Notes: generated by a model not told the origin, from the letters alone. Shown: positions 1-11,141, numbered from the stretch's first letter. The stretch: DNA of 64,000 nucleotides from Sediminicoccus rosea (GCF_033547095.1 NZ_CP137852.1:923501-987500); one strand, 5' to 3'. Made by a program: numbers and translations.

Positions 1-29
1 TCGGCGCGTAAATCGGGCATAAACCGTAG

Positions 30-2504
<2,475 letters not shown>

Positions 2505-2508
2505 GGGT

Positions 2509-2524
2509 GGAGCGCGGCCGCTCC
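2509..2524 (+). terminator. hairpin after gyrB
   Basis: Six-base-pair stem GGAGCG/CGCTCC around a CGGC loop, 5 bases after the gyrB stop. There is no U-tract, so it may only stabilise the 3' end. Confidence 0.35.
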
Positions 2525-2634
2525 ATCGGCCGCGCCGATCCTGGTGATCGTTTCCGCAGCGTTTTATCTATCGCGTCTCGCGCGCATAGTCTCGCTCGTG
2601 GGAGATGACCTCCACGCGAAAAGGAGACGGTGCC

Positions 2635-3054
2635 ATGACGTTCTTTGCCAGGACCACTGCCCTCGCCGCCGCGGCCGCCGCGGTGATGAGCCTCGCCCAG
2701 CCGGCGCCGGCCGCCGCCCAGGGCCTGCCGACCTACTGCGACAATGTGCTGTCCACGAACTCGCTCTACGCCAACGTCATCTCGGATGGCAGCACGGCGC
2801 AGGTGCAGTATCACGGCCAGTTCCAGAACCGCGGCAACCGCCCGATGACCGCGCGGATGCTCTCCGTGAACGAGATCGTCATCGGCAGCATCCGCTTCGT
2901 CGTGGTGCGCCACGTCGCGACGATCAACCTCACCGCCTGGCAGCAGGCGGATGTGCAGTTCCTGACGCTGCGGGTGAACAACCCGGCCGGCTCCGGTGCG
3001 CCCTCCGCGGTGGATGTGGGCCGCGCGATCCGCTTCACCTGCACCTACAGCTGA
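2635..3054 (+). CDS. small secreted protein, unknown function
   Basis: Unrecognised 139-residue protein. It begins MTFFARTTALAAAAAAVMSL with a clear Sec signal peptide that probably ends at AQPAPAAAQ. The mature part has two cysteines, in TYCDN near the N-terminus and FTCTYS at the very end, which could form a disulfide in the periplasm. The rest looks beta-rich. An upstream in-frame ATG exists at 2605, but the ATG at 2635 has AAAAGGAGA at good spacing and starts directly at the signal peptide, so I chose it. It stands alone between gyrB and the convergent sbcC. No function can be assigned. Confidence 0.8.
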   Translation: MTFFARTTALAAAAAAVMSLAQPAPAAAQGLPTYCDNVLSTNSLYANVISDGSTAQVQYHGQFQNRGNRPMTARMLSVNEIVIGSIRFVVVRHVATINLTAWQQADVQFLTLRVNNPAGSGAPSAVDVGRAIRFTCTYS

Positions 3055-3068
3055 AGGCAGGCGTGACA

Positions 3069-3093
3069 GGGGCGGGCGCATGGCGCCCGCCCC
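3069..3093. terminator. bidirectional terminator hairpin
   Basis: Perfect 11-bp inverted repeat GGGGCGGGCGC / GCGCCCGCCCC with an ATG loop, followed by GTTTCG. It lies between the stop of the secreted-protein gene (3054) and the stop of the convergent sbcC (3112), so it can serve both. Confidence 0.7.
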
Positions 3094-3111
3094 GTTTCGC
3101 GCCCGCCGTGC

Positions 3112-6100
3112 TCAACCCACCACGAAGCGCGCGCTGCTGCCCCGGAGACCGGGCGTCACCTCCAGGCGCGCGGGGATGCGCGTCTTCAGCTCCGCCACAT
3201 GGCTGATGATGCCGACGAGGCGCGAGCCGCCCTGCAGGCCGGAGAGCACCTCCATCGCCTTGTCCAGCGCCTCCTCGTCCAGGCTGCCGAAGCCCTCGTC
3301 GATCAGCAGCGTGTCCACCGGGCGCGCGCCGGCATGGGCTTGCACCGTCTCCGCGAGGCCGAGCGCGAGGGAGAGCGCCGCGCAGAACCCCTCGCCGCCC
3401 GAGAGCGTGCCGGCGGGGCGTGACTGGCCCGTGTGCTCGTCGAAGACCTCGATGTCGAGGCCGATGGCGGCATTGGCGCGGCCGGGATCCTCGCGCCGAG
3501 CGAGGTGGTAGCGACCGGCCATCATGCGGTGCAGATGGGCATTGGCGGCGGCCAGCGCCTCGTCCAGCAGGCTCGCCAGCACGAAGCCCTCCAGGTCCAG
3601 CCGGCGCGGGTTCTGGCCGCGCGTCTGCCGCGCGAGGTTGTCGAGCAGGGCGTGGCGCGCGCGCGCGGTGGCGAAGGCCGCGTCGGATTCCTGGATGCGC
3701 TGCGCGAGGCCCAGGGATTGCGTGGCCCGCTCGCGCGCCTCGCCCTCCAGCACGGTGGCGGCGCGGGCGGCTTCCTGCGCCGCGCTTGCCGCGGATTCCA
3801 GCGCGGCGAGGTCGGGGGCGGCCAGACCCTCGATGTCGCGGGCGGCGCGCGCGGCTGCGGCGCGGGCCAGCTCCAGCTTCAGCTGGAAATCCTCGATGCG
3901 CGCGGCCAGCGCCTCCATCTCGGCGGGGGCGAGGCGCGCCTCGGCATAGGCGGCGAGGGTGGCGAAGCCCGCGGCCTCGCAGGCGGCGTGCATCCGGGCC
4001 TTGCCGGCTTCCAGCGCGGCCTGCGCGGCCCCCGCGCCCGTGGTGGCGGCGATGGCGGCGGCTTCGGCGGCCTGAAGGGCGGCGCCGGCCGCGGCCTCCT
4101 CCTTCCGGTCGCGCTCCAGCGCGCTGGCGAGCGTGGTGAGCCGTGCCTGCGCGGTCGCGAGGGATGCGGCGAGCGCCGCCTCGTCCCGCGCCTCCGGCGG
4201 CACGGATTCGAGCCGTGTGGCATGGGCGGCGGCGGCGATGGTCGCCGCCTCCTGCGCTGCTGCGCGCGCCACCTCCCGCGCGGTCAGCTCGGCTTCGGCG
4301 GCGAGGCGCGCCGCCTCCGCCTGGGCGAGCGCGGCGTCGAGGGCGGGCAGGCGTGTCGCGGCTCCCTCGGCGGCGCGGAAGGCGGTCTCGGTCGCGGCCA
4401 CGGCCCCCTCGGGCAGCGGATCCGACAGGCGGCGGGCGAGGTCGTCGCGCCGCGTGGTGGCGGATTGCAGCTCGCCCTGGGCGCGGGTGAGCTGGGTGCT
4501 GGCCTTGAGATGCGCGGCGCGCGCCGCCTCCTCGCGCCGCGCCACCACCACCCGGTCCTCGCCCTGCGGCGTGGCGGTGGTGGCGGGGTGCGGGTGATGC
4601 GTGCTGCCGCAGACGGCGCAGGCTTCGCCGTCACGCAGTTGCAGCGCGAGCTCTCCGGCGGCGGCGGCCCAGGCGGTGGCATCGGCGGCGGCGCGGGCGG
4701 CGCTGGCCTGTTCCAGCGCGGCACTGGCCATCGCCGCCCCCGCCTCGGCCCGCGCCAGCGCCTGTTGCGCGGCGAGGCGCGCCGCCTCCGCGCCGGTCAG
4801 CGCCGCGGCGTCCTGCGCCTGCTGCGCGGCCTGGGTCATGGCGGCGCGGCGGGGTTCGAGCTGGGCGGCCAGCATCGCCGCCTCCTGCCGCGCGATGGCG
4901 GCGCTGTCGGCCCGGGCGCGGGCGGCCTCCTGCGCCGCGCGGGCCGCATCGCGCGCGGCGGTGGCGCGGGCCAGGGTGCCATCGGCCTCGCGTGCGAGGC
5001 GCGCGCTCTCGCCGAGGCTGGCGGCGCGGATGCGGAGGTCCTCCAGCTCGTGCTGCTGGCGGGTGGCGGCATCCAGCGCGGTGGCGCGCGCCGCCTCGTC
5101 GCCCAGGGCGCGCATGGCGGCGGCGCGGCGCGCGCGCGCCTTCTCCGCCGCATCCTGCGCCGTCTGGGCGCGTGAGGCGGCCTCCTGCGCGGCGTCGCGC
5201 GTGGCGCGCAGCGTCGCTTCCTCGCCGGCCAGTCCTTGCGCGCGGCGGGCGGCGTCGAGCTGCGCGCGCTGCGTCGCCATGGCGGGGGCCTCGGCTTCAC
5301 GCGCGGCCAGCGCGGCGGCGGCCTCGGCGGCGGCGGTCAGGCGTTCGGCGCCGCGCCGGCCCTCGGCGAGGGCGGCGGCGGCAAGCTGCGCCAGCGCCGC
5401 CGCGCTGGCCGCCTGGCGCGTCGCCTCGTCCAGCGCCGCCACATGACTTGCGGCGTTCGCGGCGGCGGCCTCGGGCGTTTCCGCGCGCGCCTCGGCCAGC
5501 AGGGTTTCGCGCTGGGTCCGGGCCTCGGAAGCGGCCGCCTTGGCCTTGGCCTCCATTTCCGCGAACCCGGCCTGGATGCGCTTGTAGAGCGCCGTGCGGA
5601 ACAGCGTGGCCAGGATCTTCTGCCGGTCATCGGGGGCGGCGGTGAGCAATTCGCGGAAGCGGCCCTGCGGCAGCAGCACCACCTGGCGGAACTCATCGGC
5701 CTGGTAGCCCAGCAGCTCGGTGATGCGGTCGGCCACGGGGGTCGTCTTCTCGGCCAGCACGGCGAGCGTGCCATCCGTGCCGCGCTGCCAGAGCGTGACC
5801 TGCGGCGTGCGCTGCACGGGCTTGCCGCGGCTGCCGGTGACGCTCTGCGCGGGCGTGCGGCGGATGCGGTAGCGCCGTTCGCCCAGCGCGAAATCCAGCT
5901 CGACGAAGGTCTCGGTCGCGCCGCTGGCGTGGTGGCTGCGGAGGTCATTCGCGCGGCGTTCCTCGCCGCTGCTCTCGCCGAAGAGGGCGAAGCAGATGGC
6001 GTCCAGCAGCGTGGTCTTGCCCGCGCCGGTCGGCCCATGGATCAGGAAGAGGCGATGCGGACCGAGCGCCGCCAGGTCGAATTCCTGCTCGGCCGCATAG

Positions 6101-6138
6101 GCGCCGAAGGCGCAGAGGCGGAGGATTTCCGGGCGCAT
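3112..6138 (-). CDS. sbcC: exonuclease subunit SbcC (Rad50-like)
   Basis: SMC-like ATPase of the SbcCD (Rad50-Mre11) complex, which opens hairpins and processes protein-blocked DNA ends. The 1008-residue protein has Walker A GPTGAGKT at residues 35-42. Long Ala/Arg/Glu-rich coiled coils flank a zinc-hook CAVC at residues 507-510. The ABC signature LSGGEG and Walker B LLIDEGFGSLDEE (Asp near 947) are close to the C-terminus. Unlike many SbcC proteins the coiled coil is extremely alanine-rich, in line with the high GC. It follows sbcD (stop 4 bases before this ATG), forming a two-gene operon. Confidence 0.95.
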   Translation of the reverse strand: MRPEILRLCAFGAYAAEQEFDLAALGPHRLFLIHGPTGAGKTTLLDAICFALFGESSGEERRANDLRSHHASGATETFVELDFALGERRYRIRRTPAQSVTGSRGKPVQRTPQVTLWQRGTDGTLAVLAEKTTPVADRITELLGYQADEFRQVVLLPQGRFRELLTAAPDDRQKILATLFRTALYKRIQAGFAEMEAKAKAAASEARTQRETLLAEARAETPEAAAANAASHVAALDEATRQAASAAALAQLAAAALAEGRRGAERLTAAAEAAAALAAREAEAPAMATQRAQLDAARRAQGLAGEEATLRATRDAAQEAASRAQTAQDAAEKARARRAAAMRALGDEAARATALDAATRQQHELEDLRIRAASLGESARLAREADGTLARATAARDAARAAQEAARARADSAAIARQEAAMLAAQLEPRRAAMTQAAQQAQDAAALTGAEAARLAAQQALARAEAGAAMASAALEQASAARAAADATAWAAAAGELALQLRDGEACAVCGSTHHPHPATTATPQGEDRVVVARREEAARAAHLKASTQLTRAQGELQSATTRRDDLARRLSDPLPEGAVAATETAFRAAEGAATRLPALDAALAQAEAARLAAEAELTAREVARAAAQEAATIAAAAHATRLESVPPEARDEAALAASLATAQARLTTLASALERDRKEEAAAGAALQAAEAAAIAATTGAGAAQAALEAGKARMHAACEAAGFATLAAYAEARLAPAEMEALAARIEDFQLKLELARAAAARAARDIEGLAAPDLAALESAASAAQEAARAATVLEGEARERATQSLGLAQRIQESDAAFATARARHALLDNLARQTRGQNPRRLDLEGFVLASLLDEALAAANAHLHRMMAGRYHLARREDPGRANAAIGLDIEVFDEHTGQSRPAGTLSGGEGFCAALSLALGLAETVQAHAGARPVDTLLIDEGFGSLDEEALDKAMEVLSGLQGGSRLVGIISHVAELKTRIPARLEVTPGLRGSSARFVVG

Positions 6139-6142
6139 GGCG

Positions 6143-7276
6143 TCAGGGCTCCGCGCGCATCGCGGCGCTGATCGCCTGGATGGCGGCCGCGCGCTCCTCG
6201 CCGTCGAGGTCGCCCGCGCCGATGGCGGCGCGGAAGGCCATCAGCGCCTCCAGCGGATCCTGCGGGATGCGCGCGCCGGGCGTGGCGCCGGCCTCGCCCA
6301 TGGCCAGCGGGGATTCGAAGCGAAGCTCGAGGACGAAGGGATAGCGCTCCTGCAGCAGCGCCTTGGCGCCGAGCTGACGGTCGGTGAGGATGACCTGCAG
6401 CCAGTCCTCGCGGCCCGGGTCATCGGCCATCGCCAGCACCTCGGCCAGCGTGCCGCGCAGCACGCGCAGCTTGTGGCGGGGCGTGAGCGGGATGTCCTCG
6501 GCGGTGACGTTTCCGGCGGCGTCCAGCTCCACCAGCGTGACCGATTTCGTGCCGCCCGCCTCGGCGAAGGAATAGGCGAGTGGCGAGCCGGAATAGGCGA
6601 TGCGCCCCTCGGCCATGCTCTGCCGGCGATGCAGGTGACCGAGCGCGGTGTAGTGGAAGCCGGCCAGATGCGCGGCGGAGACGGCGCCGCTGCCGCCCAC
6701 CTGGAGCATGCGCTCGCTCTCGCTGGTCAGCCCGCCCGAGATGAAGGCATGCGCGACCACGACCGTGCGCGCACCGGCCGGGGCCAGACCACGCAGATGG
6801 GCCGTGACGGCGGCGAAGCCCGCATCATGCGTGGTGATGCCCGCCTCCGCGCCGAAGAGGTTGGCGAGCAGCGCGGGCGTGCCATAGCCGGCGGCCAGGA
6901 TGGAGACCGGGCCATGCGCGTCCTCGAAGGGGAAGGCGCAGCCCATCGCGCTGTCGCAGATGTGCAGCCCCGAGGGGCGCAGCAGCCGCGCGCCGAAGGC
7001 CAGGCGGCGCTCGTCATCGTGATTGCCCGCGATCATCACCACGGGAATGCCGAGGCCGCGGACGATGCGTTGCAGGACGTCATCCAGCAGCTCCACCGAA
7101 TCGGCGGGCGGCAGGGCGCGGTCATAGACATCGCCGGCGAGGAGCACGGCGTCGGGTCGCGTCTCGCGCAGGATGTCGAGGAAGGCGCCGGTCAGCAGGC
7201 GCTCCTGCTCGGCATGGAAGGATTGCCCGCAGAGCGCCCGGCCGAGATGCCAGTCCGCGGTGTGAAGAAGGCGCAT
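6143..7276 (-). CDS. sbcD: exonuclease subunit SbcD (Mre11-like)
   Basis: Metallophosphoesterase nuclease partner of SbcC. The phosphoesterase motifs are in order: HTADWHLG at the N-terminus, LLAGDVYDRA, IAGNHDDERR, VVAHAFISGG and ALGHLHRRQ, giving all the expected Asp, His and Asn metal ligands. The product has 377 residues, near the family norm. The reading frame can be opened 4 codons earlier at a GTG (7288), but MRLLHTADWHLGR is the canonical SbcD beginning, so I use the ATG at 7276. It is directly upstream of sbcC with a 4-base gap. Confidence 0.95.
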   Translation of the reverse strand: MRLLHTADWHLGRALCGQSFHAEQERLLTGAFLDILRETRPDAVLLAGDVYDRALPPADSVELLDDVLQRIVRGLGIPVVMIAGNHDDERRLAFGARLLRPSGLHICDSAMGCAFPFEDAHGPVSILAAGYGTPALLANLFGAEAGITTHDAGFAAVTAHLRGLAPAGARTVVVAHAFISGGLTSESERMLQVGGSGAVSAAHLAGFHYTALGHLHRRQSMAEGRIAYSGSPLAYSFAEAGGTKSVTLVELDAAGNVTAEDIPLTPRHKLRVLRGTLAEVLAMADDPGREDWLQVILTDRQLGAKALLQERYPFVLELRFESPLAMGEAGATPGARIPQDPLEALMAFRAAIGAGDLDGEERAAAIQAISAAMRAEP

Positions 7277-7329
7277 GGGGAGGAACACTCTCGCTGAGGA
7301 GGCAGGATACCAGAGGCGGGCGCGGCCGG

Positions 7330-9150
7330 TCAGCCGCGGCTCAGGAGGGCTTCGGCCAGGGCGGGCAGGTCATCGGGCCAGTAGCGCGGCGGGCGGGGTT
7401 GCAGCGCGCCCAGCGCCTCGATCGGGCGGCAGGCCTGGATCGCCATGCGCCAGCGCATCGGCACGGCGGCGCTGCCCTGGGCGGCGCCCAGCAGCGCGCC
7501 GCAGATGGCGGCGTTGGTGTCCGTGTCGCCGCCCTCGGCCACCGTGGCGACCAGCGCCCCTTCCAGCGGCGTGCCGAGCGCCAGGTGGCGGAAGGCGTTC
7601 TGGAAGGCGATGCGGACATAGCCCTGCTGGTGCGTGAAGCTGGCCGGGCCTTCGCCTTGCCGCGCCAGGGCCAGGGCCACGCACAGCTCCTCCGGCGCGT
7701 CGCGGCGCAGCTCGGCCTCGGCCGCATCCAGCATGGCGGTGCCGTCACCCCGCGCGAGGGCCGTGGCGATGGCGACGGTGAAGGCGGCGGAGGCCGCCTG
7801 GCACATGGGGTTGGGGTGGGTGAGGCGCGCATCCTCCCGTGCGGCCGCCGCCGCCTCCGCCGGATGGCGCGCCCAAAGGCCGATGGGCGCGCAGCGCATC
7901 AGCGCGCCATTGGCCTTGCTGTAGGTGCTGGCGGCGTGGCGGGCGGCCTCGGCCGCGTTCCCTTCCGGCGCGGCGGCGGCGGCGGAGAGCGCCTGGGCGG
8001 TGGTGCCGCCGATGTCGAAGGGGCGGGAGCGGTGCCAGCCGGCATAGGCAGCGGCCACCGCCTCGGCCGACCATGCGGCACGGCCGGCCAGCGTGCGCGC
8101 GAGGTCGAGCGCCAATTCGCTGTCATCGGTCGGCTGGCCGGCGAGCGTGCTCCAGGTGCCGCCATCGGCGAGGTCACGCAGCCCCTCGGGGTAGCGGCGG
8201 GCGATCTCGGCGGGGGATCTGAACTCGACGAGGGAGCCCAGCGAATCCCCCGCCACCTGGCCGAAGAGGCAGCCCAGCGCGCGGTCCAGCGCCAGGTCCC
8301 AGCCGAGGCGCGGCCCGGCGGGGGTGGTGCGCGGCGCCAGGGGATGGCCCTCGGCGAGGCTGCTCCAGTCGCGGTTCGACAATTCGCGCGCGATGCCCGC
8401 GGCGCCGCCGAAGCAGCGGCGCGCGGCGCTTTCGCCCGCTTCGCCGTAGGTGACGGGGCGGCCGGCCTCGTTCAGCAGCACGCCGCCCGCGCCGCGCAGC
8501 AGGGCATGGCCGGCCGCGTAGTCCCAGCCGCTGGTGGGAATGACGGAGGCCGCCGCCGCCGCATCTCCGGCCGCCACGCGCGCGAGGCGATAGGCGATGG
8601 AGGGCAGCGCCACGAAGCGCGCGGGCTGTACCGCGCGGCCATTGCCGAGGGGGAAGCGCGCGGCGGCGGGGGCCATCAGCACCACGTCGCCGGGCGAGAG
8701 GCGGGCGCCGCGCGGCGGCCTCGGGCAGGGCGCGCCGTCGCGCAGCAGGTGGTCCATCCCCTCGGCCCAGGCGATGGTGTCGGGGCCGCGATCGGGCGGC
8801 AGGGGGGCATGCACCACGCCCAGCACCGGCACGGTGCCGCGCAGCAGGGCGATGGAGACGGCGCTGCCGCGCTGCCCGGCGAGGAAGGCGCTGGTGCCGT
8901 CCTGCGGGTCCACCACCCAGCAAAAGTCATTGCCGGGCCCGGCGGCGGCGCCGGTCTCCTCGCCGCGCCAGGCGGCGGGCAGCAGGCTGAGCAAGGCGGG
9001 GCGGAGCATGAACTCGATCGCGTCATCCACCGGCGCGTGGCCGGACTGGCCCTGCGGGCCGCCCGGCCGGGTGAACTCGTCGGCGAGCATGCGCCCGGCC
9101 TGTTCGGCGAGGGCGGTGACGGCGGGGAGCAGGCTGGGGATCTGGGTCAT
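7330..9150 (-). CDS. inositol-monophosphatase-like / ADP-ribosylglycohydrolase fusion
   Basis: A 606-residue two-domain protein. Residues 1-265 are an IMPase/CysQ-fold Mg2+ phosphatase: GEET (63-66), the signature DPQDGTSAF (81-89) and the second signature WDYAAGHALL (from W209). Residues 285-606 are a DraG/ARH-type ADP-ribosylglycohydrolase: GCLFGQVAGDSLG, TDDSELA (341-347), KANGALMRCAPIGLW and the metal motif GGDTDTNAA (540-548). All metal-binding Asp/Glu motifs of both halves are present, so both are probably active. The substrates are unknown. One inference is coupled removal of ADP-ribose and dephosphorylation of a nucleotide product; a generic phosphatase is the alternative. It is a single continuous frame with no internal stop, upstream of sbcD with 53 bases between. 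Confidence 0.85.
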   Translation of the reverse strand: MTQIPSLLPAVTALAEQAGRMLADEFTRPGGPQGQSGHAPVDDAIEFMLRPALLSLLPAAWRGEETGAAAGPGNDFCWVVDPQDGTSAFLAGQRGSAVSIALLRGTVPVLGVVHAPLPPDRGPDTIAWAEGMDHLLRDGAPCPRPPRGARLSPGDVVLMAPAAARFPLGNGRAVQPARFVALPSIAYRLARVAAGDAAAAASVIPTSGWDYAAGHALLRGAGGVLLNEAGRPVTYGEAGESAARRCFGGAAGIARELSNRDWSSLAEGHPLAPRTTPAGPRLGWDLALDRALGCLFGQVAGDSLGSLVEFRSPAEIARRYPEGLRDLADGGTWSTLAGQPTDDSELALDLARTLAGRAAWSAEAVAAAYAGWHRSRPFDIGGTTAQALSAAAAAPEGNAAEAARHAASTYSKANGALMRCAPIGLWARHPAEAAAAAREDARLTHPNPMCQAASAAFTVAIATALARGDGTAMLDAAEAELRRDAPEELCVALALARQGEGPASFTHQQGYVRIAFQNAFRHLALGTPLEGALVATVAEGGDTDTNAAICGALLGAAQGSAAVPMRWRMAIQACRPIEALGALQPRPPRYWPDDLPALAEALLSRG

Positions 9151-9179
9151 CTTGTCTCGGGCCGGGCGGGAGGGGCAGG

Positions 9180-9204
9180 GGCGGGGCGCGGGATGCGCCC
9201 CGCC
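9180..9204 (-). terminator. terminator hairpin of the lipoprotein gene
   Basis: Ten-bp perfect stem GGCGGGGCGC / GCGCCCCGCC with a 5-base loop, 9 bases beyond the stop of the lipoprotein gene (9213, minus strand) and ahead of the fusion gene. There is no strong U-tract. Confidence 0.6.
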
Positions 9205-9212
9205 GGCGGGCG

Positions 9213-9818
9213 TCAGGCGCCCACGCGGGTGACGAGGCGCAGCGCGTTCAGCCGGGCCAGCTCCTCGTCACGCTCGCGGCCCAGGGCCTGCATCCGCTCG
9301 TTGCAGGCGGGCCGCTCGCCGGGGCCGCAGCCGGTGTCCACGGCGCGGATGCGCTCGTCGAAGATCCGCCGCGTCTCGGCCGCGCGCTGGGTGAAGAAGG
9401 ACTCGCGGCTCTGCTCGCTGGCGAAGGTTTCGGGCGGCAGCGAGAGGGTGAGGCTCGACGGGTAGTAGGAGAGCGCGCCCGAGGCGGCATCGATGCCGAA
9501 GCCGATCAGCCCGCCGAGCAGCACATTGCCGACGGTCATCCCCTGGAACTGCGCGGTGTGGCTGGCGACGCCGGGCAGGTGGCCAGGGCGGGTGCAGTTC
9601 ACCGCGATGTCGCGGGTGGATTTGCTGACGGTGACGGTGCCCGGAGTCGGGTTCACCACCGCGATGACACTGCCATCCCGCGAGAGGGTGCAGCTGGCGC
9701 CGGGCGGTTCCGTCATCACCGCGATGCTCTGGCTGGTGCCGGTGGTGATGGTGGCGCAGGCGGGCAGCAGGGCGGCCACCAGCAGCAGGGGAAGCAGGCG
9801 TTTCAAGGGGTTGAGCAT
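9213..9818 (-). CDS. lipoprotein with PEGA-like segment
   Basis: A 201-residue predicted lipoprotein. A type II signal peptide ends in LLPAC with Cys21 as the lipidated residue. Then follows a stretch (about residues 30-85: SIAVMTEPPGASCTLSRDG, then a GTVTVSKSTRDIAVNC segment) that resembles PEGA-type beta modules, then a hydrophobic glycine-rich stretch NVLLGGLIGFGIDAASGA, and a charged C-terminal helix. The start is the ATG with GGGAGG 9 bases upstream; the much longer upstream reading frame is antisense to the WYL gene and is not used. Function unknown. It is divergent from the WYL regulator. Confidence 0.8.
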   Translation of the reverse strand: MLNPLKRLLPLLLVAALLPACATITTGTSQSIAVMTEPPGASCTLSRDGSVIAVVNPTPGTVTVSKSTRDIAVNCTRPGHLPGVASHTAQFQGMTVGNVLLGGLIGFGIDAASGALSYYPSSLTLSLPPETFASEQSRESFFTQRAAETRRIFDERIRAVDTGCGPGERPACNERMQALGRERDEELARLNALRLVTRVGA

Positions 9819-9898
9819 GGGCAAAGTTCCTCCCTTCGCTCCCGGAGGCTCCGAAAGCGGCGTTGCGTGATGAGTCTGGGCCGGATGAATGGTCCGCG

Positions 9899-9949
9899 TA
9901 GTTTCTATTCGTATTGCGGAACCCGCGTCAACATAGTTTCTATCCGCAT
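9899..9949. promoter_or_regulatory. paired operator-like repeats in a divergent promoter
   Basis: Two direct copies of TAGTTTCTATYCGYAT at 9899-9914 and 9934-9949 (14 of 16 identical, 35 bases apart). Each has a small palindrome core, (A)TAG-TTT-CTA(T). On the minus strand TTGACG (9931-9926) and TAGAAA (9907-9902) give a -35/-10 pair with 18-base spacing for the lipoprotein gene, so the first copy overlaps the -10. The second copy ends one base before the ATG of the WYL regulator (9951), where no Shine-Dalgarno is visible. Likely the binding sites of the WYL regulator (inference). Confidence 0.5.
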
Positions 9950-9950
9950 C

Positions 9951-10799
9951 ATGAGCGGCGAATCGCCCCCGCCGCGGGCCACGGACCTCCGCTGGAGCCA
10001 GGAGGCGCGGCTGCGCGCCATTGACCTCGCCGCCTTCTGGGAGGGGCGGGTGAACCGCGCCGACCTGATCCGCCGCTTCGGAATCTCGGTGCCGCAGGCG
10101 ACCAACGACCTGCGCGACTACCAGGCCCGCGCGCCCGCCAACCTGCGCTACGACACGCGGGAGAAGACCTATCTGGCGGGGCCGGATTTCCGCCCGCTCT
10201 TCGGCGAGCCCAGCGCCGAGGCCTGGCTGCGCGATGCCGAGGCGCCGCACGGCCTGCCGGTCGAGATCATGCCCCTGCCGGCGCGGCGGCTCGATCCCTG
10301 GCTGCTGCGGCGCCTGGCGCAGGCGCGGCGCGCAGGGCAGGCGCTGCGCGTCTTCTACCAGCCGATGAACCAGCCCGAGCCCGCCTGGCGCTGGATCTCC
10401 CCCGTGGCCTTCGCCAGCGACGGGCTGCGCTGGCATCTGCGCGCCTGGAACCATGACGCCGAGCGGCACGAGCATCTGCTGTTTCCACGCATGCTCGAAT
10501 TGGGCGCGACGCGGGATGCAGGGCCGCTGCCGCCGGATCCGGATTGGGAGCGGCGCTTCGCCATCCGGCTTCGCCCGGCCTCGCGCCTCAATCCCGCGCA
10601 GCAGCGCGTGGTGGCGGCGGATTACGGGATGGAGGGCGGCGAGGCGGTGGTGGAGGTGCGCGTGGCGCTGCTCTTCCTGTTCCGCCGGCGCCTCGGCCTC
10701 GATCGCGGCGACGGGCTGGTGGAGGTGGCGAACCAGGCGGAGATGGAGGCGGTGATGGCTGAGGCCGATGGCCGCTTCAGCGGGAATGGCGGGGGCTGA
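9951..10799 (+). CDS. WYL-domain transcriptional regulator, BrxR/CapW-like
   Basis: A 282-residue DNA-binding regulator. A winged HTH occupies residues 15-60 (RLRAIDLAAFWEGRVNRADL, then RRFGISVPQATNDLRDYQ). A linker APANLRYDTREKTYLAGPDFRPLFG follows. A WYL-type ligand domain at about 125-185 contains ISPVAFASDGLRWHLRAWNH, with a C-terminal WCX-like extension after that. The phrases 'FW EGRxNRxDL', 'FGISxPQA', 'NLxYD' and 'DFxPxF' are typical of the BrxR/CapW repressors that control BREX and CBASS defence loci (established family knowledge). No defence effector is present nearby, so it is an orphan here. The start is the ATG at 9951; longer in-frame starts would run through the promoter. Confidence 0.85.
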   Translation: MSGESPPPRATDLRWSQEARLRAIDLAAFWEGRVNRADLIRRFGISVPQATNDLRDYQARAPANLRYDTREKTYLAGPDFRPLFGEPSAEAWLRDAEAPHGLPVEIMPLPARRLDPWLLRRLAQARRAGQALRVFYQPMNQPEPAWRWISPVAFASDGLRWHLRAWNHDAERHEHLLFPRMLELGATRDAGPLPPDPDWERRFAIRLRPASRLNPAQQRVVAADYGMEGGEAVVEVRVALLFLFRRRLGLDRGDGLVEVANQAEMEAVMAEADGRFSGNGGG

Positions 10800-10874
10800 T
10801 GGGCGGGATCGGCGCGACCGATTGGACGCCCGGAATCGCGCCCGCCAAGCTGGAGCCGCAACCGGGATGATCCC

Positions 10875-11141
10875 ATGCCCACACCCAGCTTCTCCACCCG
10901 CATCGCCGCCGCCGTTCTGGGGGGCGTGATCCTGGGCGCCGCCGCCACGGTGGGCGCGCAGCAGGGGTTCACGCTGCTGAACGGCATTGTCGGCCTCCCG
11001 CCCGGCAGCACGGGCATCGTCGCGTGCGTGACCCCGGGGGGCGCCGCGCTGAGGAACGGCGTTACGCCAACCACGACCGTCGCGATGATCAGCACCGGTA
11101 GCGCGAGCCAGGCGGCCGTGTTGGCTCGTTGCCCCGCCTGA
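10875..11141 (+). CDS. small exported protein, unknown
   Basis: An 88-residue protein. An N-terminal signal sequence or anchor (TRIAAAVLGGVILGAAATVGA) is followed by a short polar mature part (GFTLLNGIVGLPPGSTGIVA) with two cysteines, one three residues from the end. Codon third positions are GC-rich as in neighbouring real genes. It sits 75 bases after the WYL gene in the same direction and could be cotranscribed. I do not recognise it. Confidence 0.65.
   Translation: MPTPSFSTRIAAAVLGGVILGAAATVGAQQGFTLLNGIVGLPPGSTGIVACVTPGGAALRNGVTPTTTVAMISTGSASQAAVLARCPA

Noticed and set aside
3433-5175. Long plus-strand open frame opposite sbcC
   Set aside because: Gly/Arg-rich antisense shadow of the Ala-rich SbcC coiled coil; no start signal or family features.
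9951-10799. Complete BREX or CBASS defence system
   Set aside because: Only the regulator resembles defence loci; flanking genes are a lipoprotein, a fusion enzyme, a small exported protein and pheT.
10801-10874. Mobile-element remnant near the WYL gene
   Set aside because: No transposase fragment, terminal repeats or target duplication found.
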